Source of the DNA: Blastobasis lacticolella
Lineage: Eukaryota > Arthropoda > Insecta > Lepidoptera > Blastobasidae
NCBI GenBank assembly: GCA_905147135.1
Contig: LR990050.1
Coordinates: forward strand, 6,832,501 to 6,896,500
Direction: 5' to 3'
Length of the DNA: 64,000 nt
Each line of letters begins with the position of its first letter. The stretch's first letter is position 1. The notes under the pieces were generated by a model. That model saw only the letters and a list, made by a program, of their open reading frames with translations. It did no database searches and was not told the DNA's origin. The position numbers and the translations under genes are program-made. Shown one piece after another: positions 36,236 through 46,000 of this stretch.

Positions 36236-36266
36236 ACATGGATTCTGTTTTTGTTTCATTTCTGTG
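36236..36266. repeat. P element right terminal inverted repeat (31 bp)
   Basis: Exact reverse complement of 34185-34215. It ends ...TTTCATTTCTGTG, followed directly by the second GCTTTCAC. Confidence 0.95.
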
Positions 36267-36274
36267 GCTTTCAC
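36267..36274. repeat. 8-bp target-site duplication of the P element (right)
   Basis: GCTTTCAC, identical to 34177-34184. Confidence 0.93.
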
Positions 36275-37070
36275 AAGCATTAACGCTGACCTTCAACGCA
36301 TTTCAGACTGGGCCAAATCCTTTGGCTTATTGGTTAACCCAATTAAATCTCAGGCTGTATTAATCGGCAGCCCTTATATGTGTAGACAACTGCGAGGCAA
36401 CTCTAATATTCCTCAGATTCTTTTTGACGGTGTTCCTATTCCGCTCAGTAAATCTGCGAAAAACCTTGGAGTGATATTCGACTCTAACTTGTCTTGGGTC
36501 TCTCACGTCAATGAGGTTAGCAAAAAACTTCATTACTCATTTCATTCAATTAAATGCTTCCAACGTTTTCTACCCCTGAAAACTAAAATTTCCCTCGTTC
36601 AATCCCTTCTCCTTCCTATCCTTGATTACGCCGATTCCTGCTATCTGGATGCCACTGAGGAGCTATTAAACAAGCTTGAACGTCTCCAAAATTTGTGCAT
36701 ACGCTTCATTTTTGGTCTGCGTAAGTACGACCATATCTCTAGCTTTCGGACACAGCTCAAGTGGCTCCCGATTCGGCTTCGTAGGAATGCTCGGATTCTT
36801 TCTACCCTCTATAACGTCCTTTATAATCCCTCCGCTCCCTCATACCTTCGTGAACGTTTTAAATTTTCCCGGTCGCAAGACAAGCCCTGTCGATCCTCCG
36901 TTAAATCTATGTTAGACATTCCTCCCCATCACACTGATTTTTTCTCCTACTCATTCACTGTCCATGCGGCAAGATTGTGGAACTCTCTTCCGCATGAAAT
37001 ACGGGATAGCACTTCTATTTTCATCTTCAAGAAACGTGTAAAAGAGCACTACCTTTCTCTATCTGTCTAA
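36267..37070 (+). pseudogene. LINE B ORF2 C-terminal part (part 2)
   Basis: About 266 codons continue the RT thumb and C-terminal region: INADLQRISDWAKSFGLLVN, KNLGVIFDSNLSW, LLLPILDYADSC, KLERLQNLCIRFIFGLRK, WLPIRLRRNAR and RLWNSLPHEIRDS. The frame is open from the P element junction to a stop at 37068-37070. It aligns closely with residues of LINE A ORF2, showing two sister families. It has no start or promoter of its own, so it is a dead fragment. Confidence 0.9.
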
Positions 37071-37366
37071 TATATGTAAGTATGTGTATATGTATTTGTA
37101 TGTATGTATGTATGTATATGTATTTGTTTTCAATGTAGGTATATAGGTATGTATTTATTTATGTATTGTATTAGTTAAGCATCATTATTTTGTTTTTGCT
37201 ACTGTGCACGTCTTTACTGCATTTAATTATCACGATCTCTCTGTTGTAGGCCTGCTGGAAGAAATTTCTTTATAGAAATAAGTTGGCCTGTTGTGTCTAA
37301 TATATTATGAAATATATACTTTTTGTAACAATCTTGTGTACAATAAATGGTTAAATAAATAAAAAT
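37071..37366 (+). other. LINE B 3' UTR and tail
   Basis: It begins with TATG microsatellite runs (37080-37130), then GGCCTGCTGGAAGAAATTTC and GTGTACAATAAATGG, and ends in the TAAATAAATAAAAATAAAA tail. An internal near-palindrome, GAAATTTCTTTATAGAAATA, lies at about 37260. Confidence 0.8.
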
Positions 37367-37375
37367 AAAATGACT
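37367..37375. repeat. target-site duplication of LINE B (right)
   Basis: AAAATGACT, partner of 34033-34041. Confidence 0.65.
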
Positions 37376-37378
37376 TAT

Positions 37379-38179
37379 CTATTTCTTCACTGCAGCGCGC
37401 TTCGCTCTCGGGGCTACAGTTTTCAGGGGTTTCATCTGCACCTTCGCGGCAATAGTTTCACTCACAGGCGTCCCACTCGCAGGCGTCCCACTCGCCGTGG
37501 TTCCACTCTGCACCGGTGATAGCACTGCGTCCTGCCGTTGCGCAACAGGTGTCTGAATTGCAGCGTCAATTCGGTCCAGATCCGCCCGCGAATGAACACG
37601 GTGACGGGACCCGTCATTGCCCAGCACAAATATATTACCGTTTCTTGTCCAGCACTTGTTGATCCCAAACTTCTCCCGCGCCGCAGCGAATACATTATGA
37701 CGTGCCTTTGTCAGAAATTCGGAGACTGTAACCCCTGTACCCTTAAGAGCAGTTTTGCTATACCAGATATTATTCCGAGTCTCAGTGTCAGTGAATTTGA
37801 CTATTATTGGCCGTGAGTGTTTATCAGATTTCCTGCCCATGCGATGACATCGCTTTATTTGCTTGGTCTGGAAATTTTGGACCTTAATCTGCTCTGTCAC
37901 CACCTTCAAGACTGCAGCACTGGTATCTTCCTTGTCGCTCTCTTCGATTCCATGGAGCAGAAGTATCTTCCGCCGGCTACGCATCTCGATACTGTCGACA
38001 TCATGAACAACCAACTCAACCTGGTGCTGTAGAGTGTTCAGTGCAGTGATGATGAAGCTACTTAAGTTTTTCAACTCATCGGCAAGGCTGTTAGATGTTG
38101 CCAGCTCCTTTTGAAATTGACTCATCTTGCTACTAAAAAGCTCCATTATTTCGGCCATTGTGTTCTTCACAGATTCCAT
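37379..38179 (-). CDS. LINE A ORF1: coiled-coil RNA-binding protein
   Basis: A 266-residue frame. The N-terminal ~80 residues are heptad-rich (FSSKMSQFQKELATSNSLAD, LNTLQHQVELVVHDVD), suggesting a coiled coil. The next region, MRSRRKILLLHGIEESDKED...IKRCHRMGRKSDKHSRPIIV and KFTDTETRNNIWYSKTALKG, looks like the RRM-like domain of LINE ORF1 proteins. It is followed by ARHNVFAAAREKFG and GNIFVL (C-terminal nucleic-acid-binding part), and the tail is basic (RAKRAAVKK). Such proteins bind the LINE RNA in the cytoplasmic particle. A near-perfect repeat (SGTPASGTPVS, about residues 227-242) lies in the linker. The stop is 3 bases from the LINE B insertion point. No break is visible. Confidence 0.8.
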   Translation of the reverse strand: MESVKNTMAEIMELFSSKMSQFQKELATSNSLADELKNLSSFIITALNTLQHQVELVVHDVDSIEMRSRRKILLLHGIEESDKEDTSAAVLKVVTEQIKVQNFQTKQIKRCHRMGRKSDKHSRPIIVKFTDTETRNNIWYSKTALKGTGVTVSEFLTKARHNVFAAAREKFGINKCWTRNGNIFVLGNDGSRHRVHSRADLDRIDAAIQTPVAQRQDAVLSPVQSGTTASGTPASGTPVSETIAAKVQMKPLKTVAPRAKRAAVKK

Positions 38180-38394
38180 TGTGTTGTGTAGTAGAGTGTG
38201 ACAATTTATAAAACTGGAACTTGTGATAGGATCAAGTGGATAACACTGGTAGGTGGTATTTAGAGGATTTAGATGCTAACCATAGCCACCATTTGTAAAT
38301 ATAATAATTTAAACTATTTAATTACACCAAAGTACTGTAAACTAAGTGTTGCTTTTAATTTCACAACTACCCGAAAGACTACCTAACCCGACTT
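38180..38394 (-). other. probable LINE A 5' region
   Basis: Non-coding sequence just upstream of ORF1. The true 5' end cannot be placed. Confidence 0.4.
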
Positions 38395-38545
38395 TCGTGG
38401 TTATTCACTACAATTTTATCACACATAATAGGGTTTGTTACCACGGTTTAGTTTTCGGCTTAATATTTCGTCGCAGTTGCATGTGTCATGGTCACGACTA
38501 CTCGTGTTGATCAGTCTACTCGTGACACAATACTACTGGCGTCAG
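38395..38545 (-). mobile_element. palindromic MITE family D, copy 1
   Basis: Shares GTGACCATGAC..CATGCAACTGCG, CGAAATAT and TGGTAACAAACCC (read on minus) with copies at 42785-42987 and 48079-48262. The 48 kb copy also shares the outer segment GTAGTGAATAACC.CGAAAGTC. It contains repeated GTCACGAGTAG words around the centre. Confidence 0.65.
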
Positions 38546-41500
38546 TTAATATGTTAGGCGATATTGTACCATAAAACAAAGCAATTTTATCTACATAACG
38601 CCTCCTATCTTCCTCGATCTTTATCTATGGGATTTCTGCCTACCCCTTTAGGCAAGAGTCTTAAAAATATGGAGCTTGTAAATTGGCCACGATTCATCTA
38701 CCAGATTTATCTTTCCAGATTTATCTTCAGTTATTTTAAAGTCAATAATAGTCAATTCTCGGAAATCGTTATTTTCAATATAGTAACGAAGAAAACGTTG
38801 ACAAGCACTGGTGTACAGCAAATTATTTGGTATTGAACGAGCTCAATTTTGCGGAGTAGCGAAAATATACTCTTGTGAAAGGTGGTATTAAATTATATTC
38901 CTTTGTTACAAACGGTGTTCGGTTTCTAATAAGCTTATTAGCAGTAACTTAGACTCTCTTATGAGTAAAAGGTTTAAGCAACACGTACGTACTCGTAATA
39001 CAATATATGTACGGATTTTTATTAAGTACGAGAATGTGTGAGCATGTTCGTTGCTTTAATTCTTTGCTTTCTTATTTATTTCTTTGGACATGATTACGTG
39101 CTGACTTTTTTTATTAAAATGTGGTAATTTGATTTCGTGTATATGCCAGTGTAAAGAAGCAAGTCAATACTTTACAAAATACAAAAAATGACGAGCAACA
39201 TTAAATGTATTCAGGGCGTTTCTGTAATATAAATATTGTTAGGCGCTGGACAATGGCCGTGCGACCATAGTCGTGCGGTTTTGAGGGTTCCTATTTGTTA
39301 GTGCCTTATGGTTAGCTATAAAAGGTAATCCAAATACATTGCGATCACGTTTATACATCTTCCTTTCCGTGATATTTAGTAAATCTGGAGGCGCATGCTT
39401 CCCTATATACTCTAATACGAATATATGCAAATCGTATCGAACTATGCCAACGAGCATAGTTGTATTGTAAACTATCTAGTTGACATTATCAGGATCTACG
39501 TACGGAGCAGCGAGCGTTTCAGCCCGTTCGAGCTCTGACATTTCATTACAAGTCTTTGATTTATAGAGCTTGCTCTATACTCCATACGAGCAAGCATGGG
39601 ACGTAACGCTCCTAGCACAATACTAGGATGTATGTTTACGAACTAGGGAACTTTGGTTGTTAACTAAATGATAAATTATTGCCAAATGGTTAGATAGTTC
39701 GTTGCGATAGTAAAGTTACAGTGAAGGTTGGGTGTTGGGTAATATTTTGCGTTATGCTAGGTAAATGTTGAATATTGCTATAACAATCAATCAACAATGG
39801 CTGTGTCGTTGCGTTCCTATTTGAAGGAAAAGGTAAGGTTTACATGTGCTCCATTTCGGTTCACATCGTACTTGCTTACCATCAAGATGACGGTCAAATG
39901 CCTTCATAGTAAAAAAAAGTTGGCAAATATTTTGACACTAACAGCGTATACTACAAAGAAGCATATTTAAAAATATAGGCACTAGTACTATAAAACAAAA
40001 TTATCAGAAAAACAATATTCGCTACAGAGAAAACTGCACGCAACACCGAAACAAGGCTTCGTTGGAGTCCATCTCAGGCGCAATAAATTGAAACAAATTA
40101 TTAACCGGCTATAAATAACCTTCGAGGGCTTTCCGGCACTGGCTCGCTTCCAAAAGCGCTTTAGATAGGAAAAAGCTCTTGTAGAAAGCTTCGATATTCA
40201 GACATGGTTGTAATGGGACTCTTGCGATTGTGCAATGTAATGTATTAATGCCCGGATAGAGCCAACTACGCGTAGAATAGAACGAGAATAAACATTTGTT
40301 ACATAAAGACACTACGACACGACGAAATAGGCCAACAAAGGCTTTTCATGCCGTAACATCGTAGGCGAAAACACGCTTAAAATGTACATTATCGAAATAC
40401 TGAAAGTGCATGCGACAGCGAGAGCGTAAATCACTTCACCTTAAATTTTCCGAAGGCATCTTGGGGGCTAATAAAGCTATACAGGATGTCAGCAAAAGGG
40501 GAATTTTTCACACGTCATCGTTCGCGTCGCGTCAGCCTTCGGCCTCAATGGCCCGGAAAAGCCGCCAGATAGTGCCCTTCCTCTTTCAACTCATCCTGTG
40601 TTATGGGAAATATTATTTTGACACCTGACGCTCGAGAACCCATCTTGCGGAAGGGTACTGTGACTTTTGAGTGTTTACCTTTTTTTGGACGATTAAGCCG
40701 TTTGTGTTACATTTAAATAATACTATGAGTTTAGATCTATTTGTAAAGTGATTTTGGAAAATGGTTTAAATAATTATAGGGCTTTAGAACGACTGGGTCA
40801 GTCATCTACTTAAAACATTATGTTTTAAATAAATACCCAGAGAAGCAAAATGTATGAAGTTAGAAGAAAAAAATACTATTGTTTGCTTATTACCATCAAC
40901 CGAACGGTCGAACTCACCCTCTCCCAGGGTTCGCTTTCCCGCCGTTTTTTCCCCACCCCTCTATCACCAAATTAAATTTTTTTAGATTATTTATTACTAC
41001 ATTATTTACCTACGACGGTAAACATCCACAAACACTCTCCGCTAAAACCGCAAATACATCACACCTACCTCACGTTTCAACCAAGATGGGTAACTTGAAC
41101 ATAGCCCTACCGCCGTCCCTTCTACGAACTAGGGGCAGTGATTATTCTACCCGCATAGTGCCACCTTCAAGCATCGAGAGACAAGTGGGCTCAGCAGCGT
41201 TCCGTGAGAGATTAGCCTGCCCCATGTCACGAGCTAAACCTGATGAAGTGAGGATTTGGTCTCTGAGTATAGTTTACGTTATCTAATACTTTGGCGGCTA
41301 GAGATTTTGGATGGGTTGAATTGTATGGGGTTATTTCGGGTTATGCTTGTATGTATGATTTCTCCTGCCGGTAAGAAGATTCTTGATTTAAATACGTATT
41401 GGATACATATGTACATAACGTCACGCCTTTATAAATATCTGACCCCGAAACGGAATTTCATTCGTAAAAACATTTCTTATTGTAAAGGGTATTTCGATAC

Positions 41501-42784
41501 ACAAAGGGATACTTAAGCCCACGCACCAACTTTTGTGTCGCCATTTTTAGCAACCGAAACAATAATACAGGCATGTAGAAAACGACACATACAGATTTAA
41601 TACTAGTTGTCTAGTATCGGTTACACAGCCAGCCAGACGGACAAAAAAGTGGTCCTATAAGGATTAAATTTTTACCTTTACAGATAAAGGTTTACAGGTC
41701 ACTAAAAGTACGAACACGTTCCGTGACCACAAATTGTGCAAAGAATCGTCACGGGAAAAGATAAATTGTTCCCGGGGGAAAATCTTTAGATTTCTAGTAG
41801 CGAGTTTTAATGCTCCAACGGAACTAAGCAGAGACGCTACGTGTGATTATCTCCCGTAAATTATGAGCTAAAACTAAACGACTGCTTTTCGAGAGTTGAG
41901 AAGCGGATCAGATTCTGAAATCATCGAGGAATTCAATCCTCGACGATTAATTTGACGTATTTGAGGAGTATCGCAGCAATGATGGTGTAGAATAGAAAAA
42001 CCTTTGGTCTTTGATTTTGATATCATTCGTATTAAGATATTTTACTATCATGTCTCACAGTGCGCGCGAACGTACAGGGTTTCAGTCTAGTAGTCAGGCT
42101 GTCAGTACTAAGTGGCGATCGAAATAAACACTTACCAAACTATCACTGTGAGAACGCATAGTATAGCTACTTTGTTCAAGACAAGGATTGTTTAACTTTC
42201 ATACTTATCACTTTAGATAAAGATACAACTCCGCTTTCCCACTTTAATCCAGTCTGCATCTTAAAGTATCTCCTAGCTTAAGCACTGCCTCCAAACCTGG
42301 GCATCAGTGCTAGACCTGGTGAGCTCCGGCCCCTATCGATTGGCAATAATGCCTGTAATTACCGCCCGTGGCCTCCAGCTGTTAATCTTACTTAGGCCAT
42401 GCCCCGCGTCGCGTTTAGTTAAAAATTATTGCAGGTATTAACCGTAACGGTGAACTGAGAGTTAATTTACTGGGTTTTCAGTGAGTTTCCGTGAGTTGCA
42501 GCGCTTTGGAATAGTCGGTTTCAACGGCTAGAGTATAACTGTATTATTTGTGTGGTTGCACTGAGAAATATGTAAAATGTATTTCATGAAAATGACAAAA
42601 CATGGCAAGGATAATATAATAATGAACGGGAGAGGGATACAGGCTCTTTTCTTTGGTAGTTTCCGTGTTAGTGGCATGTTGGGAGTAATTACTTTCAAGG
42701 TCATATTCATTACTATCCTTGTTGTGTCATTTATATTGAAATGCATTTTATATAGGTAGGTGTTTCATAGTTATTTACTGCACA
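38546..42784. other. gene-free stretch, nothing recognised
   Basis: Short frames (for example 40410-40628, 40879-41286 and 41256-41516) lack motifs and conserved features. A short shared repeat lies at 39785-39840 (see 23165). Small hairpins such as ATCGAGGAATTCAATCCTCGA near 41920 occur. Nothing supports a gene. Confidence 0.4.
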
Positions 42785-42987
42785 TTTTCACTATCGGTCA
42801 AATCGGGATTGTCACTACGGTCTTGATTATTTATACCTCGATATTTTGACGCAAACTTGTGCCGCTGTGTAAAGTTGCTCCTAAGGACCTCCTAAGGGCT
42901 ACTCGTGACCATGACGCATGCAACTGCGTCGAAATATCGTGGTAAAATAATGACAACGGTGGTGACAAATCCCGATTTTAGTGAAAA
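42785..42987 (+). mobile_element. palindromic MITE family D, copy 2
   Basis: Inverted ends TTTTCACTA...TAGTGAAAA. Arms of about 60 bp share AATCGGGATT(T)GTCAC, TTGATTATTTATACC and CGATATT. The centre holds ACTCGTGACCATGACGCATG. Target duplication is unclear (possibly CA). Confidence 0.8.
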
Positions 42988-43689
42988 CAGACACACTAGG
43001 TACTTTTTTTGGAATTGTTAGTTCGGAATTCTATAACAATGACATTTGTTTTTAATCCTATGCTTGGCATAGTACTTATTTATTTATCATTCTCATATCT
43101 TTCAGAAACTTGATTACATTTTGAGTACCTAAAAAGTTTATCGCCGCCAATTCGGCTCAGCTTTCCCTCTTACGTTAAAGCGCACCACACTCCAGATATT
43201 CCTCACTGGATTTGCTGGTCGTAAATGCATATTCTTACAAAGTTGAAGCCGAGTAGGTAGTAGAAAACTATTTCCCCGTTATACTCGTAGGCAGGTCACG
43301 TGGCGGTGTTCAGTTATACCAAAGTCAGCCCCCGGCTGCGGTCTGATACGGGGTAAGGAATGGCTCACATTGGGCTGAGTTGCCGATACTTGTGTTGTTT
43401 TAGACTTTCAAGATAAGTAGTGGGAATGGCTTTGATTGGGATGAATTTTTGAGTACACCAACAATGCAGGATAAAAACCAGGGGTGGGGGGGATACTTTG
43501 CTAACAATAAAAGAAAATGGAGGAGAGATTGTTGGTCGTGGTTATTTTCGGCTTGAACAATAAAGTAGTTGGTGCAGTTCGTTTCTGCGTTTCAGGTCAG
43601 TGGCTATTGCTGGTTTTATTCATATTTGTCATATACTCGTACATACGTCAATTTCCCTAGATTTTACTGTGATAATGTTTATGATGTTC
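42988..43689. other. gene-free stretch, nothing recognised
   Basis: No supported feature. Confidence 0.4.
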
Positions 43690-43940
43690 ATTACACATGT
43701 TGACTCTTTTCAGAGTTATGTATATTAGTTGAATGCTAATCGATACTCTTACGTTGTGGGAAAACATCGCAATGAAACCAGCACACTGATTGTGTAATCC
43801 AATCTGATCAGGTTTCCCTGGTAGCAGTTTCAGGGAGGTCAGATGGCAGTCGCTTCACTTGTTTTATCTGATCTTTTAAATCCTTGGTCGTGGTCAAGGC
43901 GGACCTCTGGCCCTTGTACTGTCATCAGTGAGAGGAGGTG
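43690..43940 (+). repeat. tRNA-derived SINE family A, 5'-truncated copy
   Basis: Contains GAGTTATGTATATTAGTTGA, CCTGGTAGCAGTTTCAGGGA, GGTCAGATGGCAGTCGCTTC and TGGTCAAGGCGGACC in the family order. The head and the last ~20 bases are missing or decayed. Confidence 0.75.
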
Positions 43941-44298
43941 ATAGAAATGTTTATGATGGACTTTTTGTGCCAATTACCTAACTTATGTTTCCTAGCCATG
44001 CCAACTCACCTTTACCTCCTTTCGTAGTCCAGTGGAACGCAGATATAAATGTCGCGGCGACTTTGGCTCCGCATTAGTAGTCCAGAACGACGCTTCCGCG
44101 ACTCTGGCCAAACGCCTGATCATTGTTTGAACCTTGACCATTCAGGTTCAGACGTCACGTAATTTCGGGCCCTGTTGGTAAAGTGTAACTTTTTCTGAGC
44201 GGGGGCGCCAAACTGTAATGTGGTAGCTATAGTTCCCGCATACATAATAGTTATGGATAATTTATGATAAAATAGAATAGAGTTCTAGGCTAATCTAG

Positions 44299-44480
44299 CT
44301 AAAGTAGGGCCAGTTTAATAGGTCACGTTTGATAGCTGTCATTATTTCCCTGCGTCCATGAAATAAAGTTCAGTTTCGCGGTCGCGCCGTTGCGCCTAAT
44401 ATAAAATGAACTTTATGTCGTGGACATAAGGAAATGGAGACAGGTGTCAAATGTGACCTATTAAATTGGCCCTACTTTAG
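44299..44480. mobile_element. 182-bp MITE with ~74-bp inverted repeats
   Basis: Ends CTAAAGTAGGGCCAGTTTAA and its near reverse complement ...TTGGCCCTACTTTAG. Arms match at about 62 of 74 positions. TA on both sides is possible if one extra G at the left is allowed, so the superfamily is not fixed. Confidence 0.85.
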
Positions 44481-45504
44481 TATTTAATTTTTTCATACCA
44501 TAATAAAACAGATTTTATCTCTGTCAAACGTGAGGAGTACCACTGCCTGATATATTTAAGCAGCTAAGCAACAATGCTTGCATTGCTGTGTTCCGAATTG
44601 AAGAATAAGGTAGCCAGCGCAATTACAGGAGGTATTTCATCTCAGTTACAGTGACAACGCACTTGGGGTTCTGCATTTTTGTTGCCTGCAACCTGCCTGA
44701 AATGTAGCTATTATGGGCGACATATTTTATTTGATCATCGTCATCTTGGCGTTATGTCTCGGTTGCGCCCCCCGCGCAGCACGCGAGTGCCCGGGGTCCG
44801 CCTTTCTGAAACTCTTCGGCCACCTGGCTCAGTCTTCGGCATCCTTAGTGGTGAGCTCACTGTGTACATAAATAAATTAAAAAAAAAATGCTTTAGATTG
44901 ATGGCAAGAGAAACTTAAAATCGTGATATTAAATAACCGGCAAAATTTTGCAACAAACCTCATGTAAAATAGAAAAACTTCATAATCAATAGTTATAATA
45001 TACAACCCTAAATGCCATATATTAGGTATGTGTCATTCTACTGGATATTTGTGTAAATAGGAGTCTTCTCTTTACGTGGTCTTCGGTAAAGCCGCAGGCG
45101 AAGGCATATTGCCTGATCCCTATCAGGCAATGGAAACTGTCTTCATGGGTTTTGTTGCATTTCCACGTTCTTCCTTTAGGGCAAATAAGAGTATTTGTTA
45201 TGGTACATGGTTATGACACATAAGTTAGCAAAAGCAGGTCTATGATAAAATAATTTACTTATGTAAAGAAGACTTAAGTCCAACAGTAGACTGAAGTTGA
45301 TGATGTAGCAAGTCTATGCATTGCATGTATCTATATTCAGTTACCTAGCACCCATATTACAAGCTTTGTTAAGTTTGGGGCTAAAAATCGCATAGTGAAA
45401 TCGTCCAAGAATTTTTTTAAGCTTTGGTATAATAATATGCACGTAATATTAGCGCAGCATATATTTTGTGCATATTTATATTTATATATCACTGCACATA
45501 ACAG
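44481..45504. other. gene-free stretch with a short repeat
   Basis: 44570-44650 carries the AATGCTTGCATTGCTGTGTT repeat also seen near 23165 and 39785. The rest has no supported feature. Confidence 0.4.
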
Positions 45505-46000
45505 CAATGAAATATAAATATAAATCTTTATTTGCCTATTATAGATTATTGTAACAATGTATGTTTAATACAAAAGTTTCTTATAAACAAAATGGTCCAT
45601 GACTCAGCGTGTAAGTGAAGATAAAACCCACACTAGTTGGTATTCTGTTATGGCCAGACTTAAGACTAAAAGTCACTAAGTAGGTAGTTATAATTAAGTA
45701 TCTCTGTATTTCTTTATTGTGTGCAATAAATTGTTAAATATATAAATAAATAAGTTATGTATATGACACAAAATATTAAAAAAAACTTAAATACTAACGC
45801 ATCATCAAGAAAATTATCTCAATCATCTTCAATCTTCAATCCAGCAAGCCGTGAATAGTTCAGCAGCAGCCATTTTGCACATTCCTTGCGGAATGTAGGA
45901 AGCTTCAGGTGATGATATTGCTCGCACTGGAGGTGGCGGTCGTTCCAAATTCTGGCTGCGGCGTGTTTGAAGCAGTTCTGCGGTGGAGAAGATTGTGATG
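45505..46000 (-). pseudogene. LINE 3' end with a C-terminal coding remnant
   Basis: On the minus strand 45835-45985 reads NCFKHAAARIWNDRHLQCEQ then HHLKLPTFRKECAKWLLLNY. ARIWND recalls the ARLWN motif near LINE ORF2 C-termini. About 300 bases of non-coding sequence follow, ending with CAAATAAAGATTTATATTTA at 45510-45530, a tail like that of LINE A. A plus-strand LINE-like tail (AATAAATTGTTAAATA, near 45725-45760) lies inside. The assignment rests on motif resemblance. Confidence 0.45.

Larger units (their letters stand above)
34185..36266 (+). mobile_element. P-element-superfamily transposon with perfect 31-bp TIRs
   Basis: The 2082-bp element begins CACAGAAATGAAACAAAAAC and ends with the exact reverse complement. 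The two 31-bp ends (34185-34215 and 36236-36266) match at every base. It is flanked by the perfect 8-bp duplication GCTTTCAC. The 31-bp TIR length, the 8-bp duplication and an internal THAP domain together match the P superfamily. A shared subterminal 9-mer, CCGCCATTT (34299-34307, inverted at 36196-36204), resembles the internal inverted repeats of P elements but is asymmetrically placed. Contents: two THAP exons, a repeat in the intron, a minisatellite and a MITE. No RNase H-like transposase core is visible, so it is non-autonomous. Confidence 0.93.
34042..37366 (+). mobile_element. LINE B: 5'-truncated non-LTR retrotransposon
   Basis: It starts abruptly inside the RT domain (GVLSPLLF at about 34045) and runs to an AT-rich tail (TTAAATAAATAAAAATAAAA). 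A P-type element at 34185-36266 splits it. The encoded protein is closely related to, but clearly different from, LINE A ORF2 (for example LLLPILDYAD and CIRFIFGLRK in both, with other residues changed). The 3' UTR matches the truncated tail at 8360-8492 and 12360-12492. Confidence 0.88.
30219..38400 (-). mobile_element. LINE A: two-ORF non-LTR retrotransposon, interrupted
   Basis: On the minus strand: 5' region (about 38400-38180), ORF1 (38179-37379), a spacer, ORF2 with endonuclease and RT (33614-30477), and a 3' UTR ending in a tail of TTGTA repeats (read at 30219-30239 as CAATACAATA). LINE B (34042-37366) is inserted between ORF1 and ORF2 with a 9-bp target duplication. Joining the flanks puts ORF1 and ORF2 in one element with a spacer of roughly 430-600 bases. 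A CAAATAAAGAG motif lies just before the tail. Microsatellite-like tails are common in CR1/Jockey-group LINEs. The exact 5' end is not resolved. That ORF1 and ORF2 belong to one element is an inference from contiguity. Confidence 0.7.

Noticed and set aside
40879..41286. 135-codon frame as a host gene
   Set aside because: No recognisable domain or start context, and no plausible splice partners.
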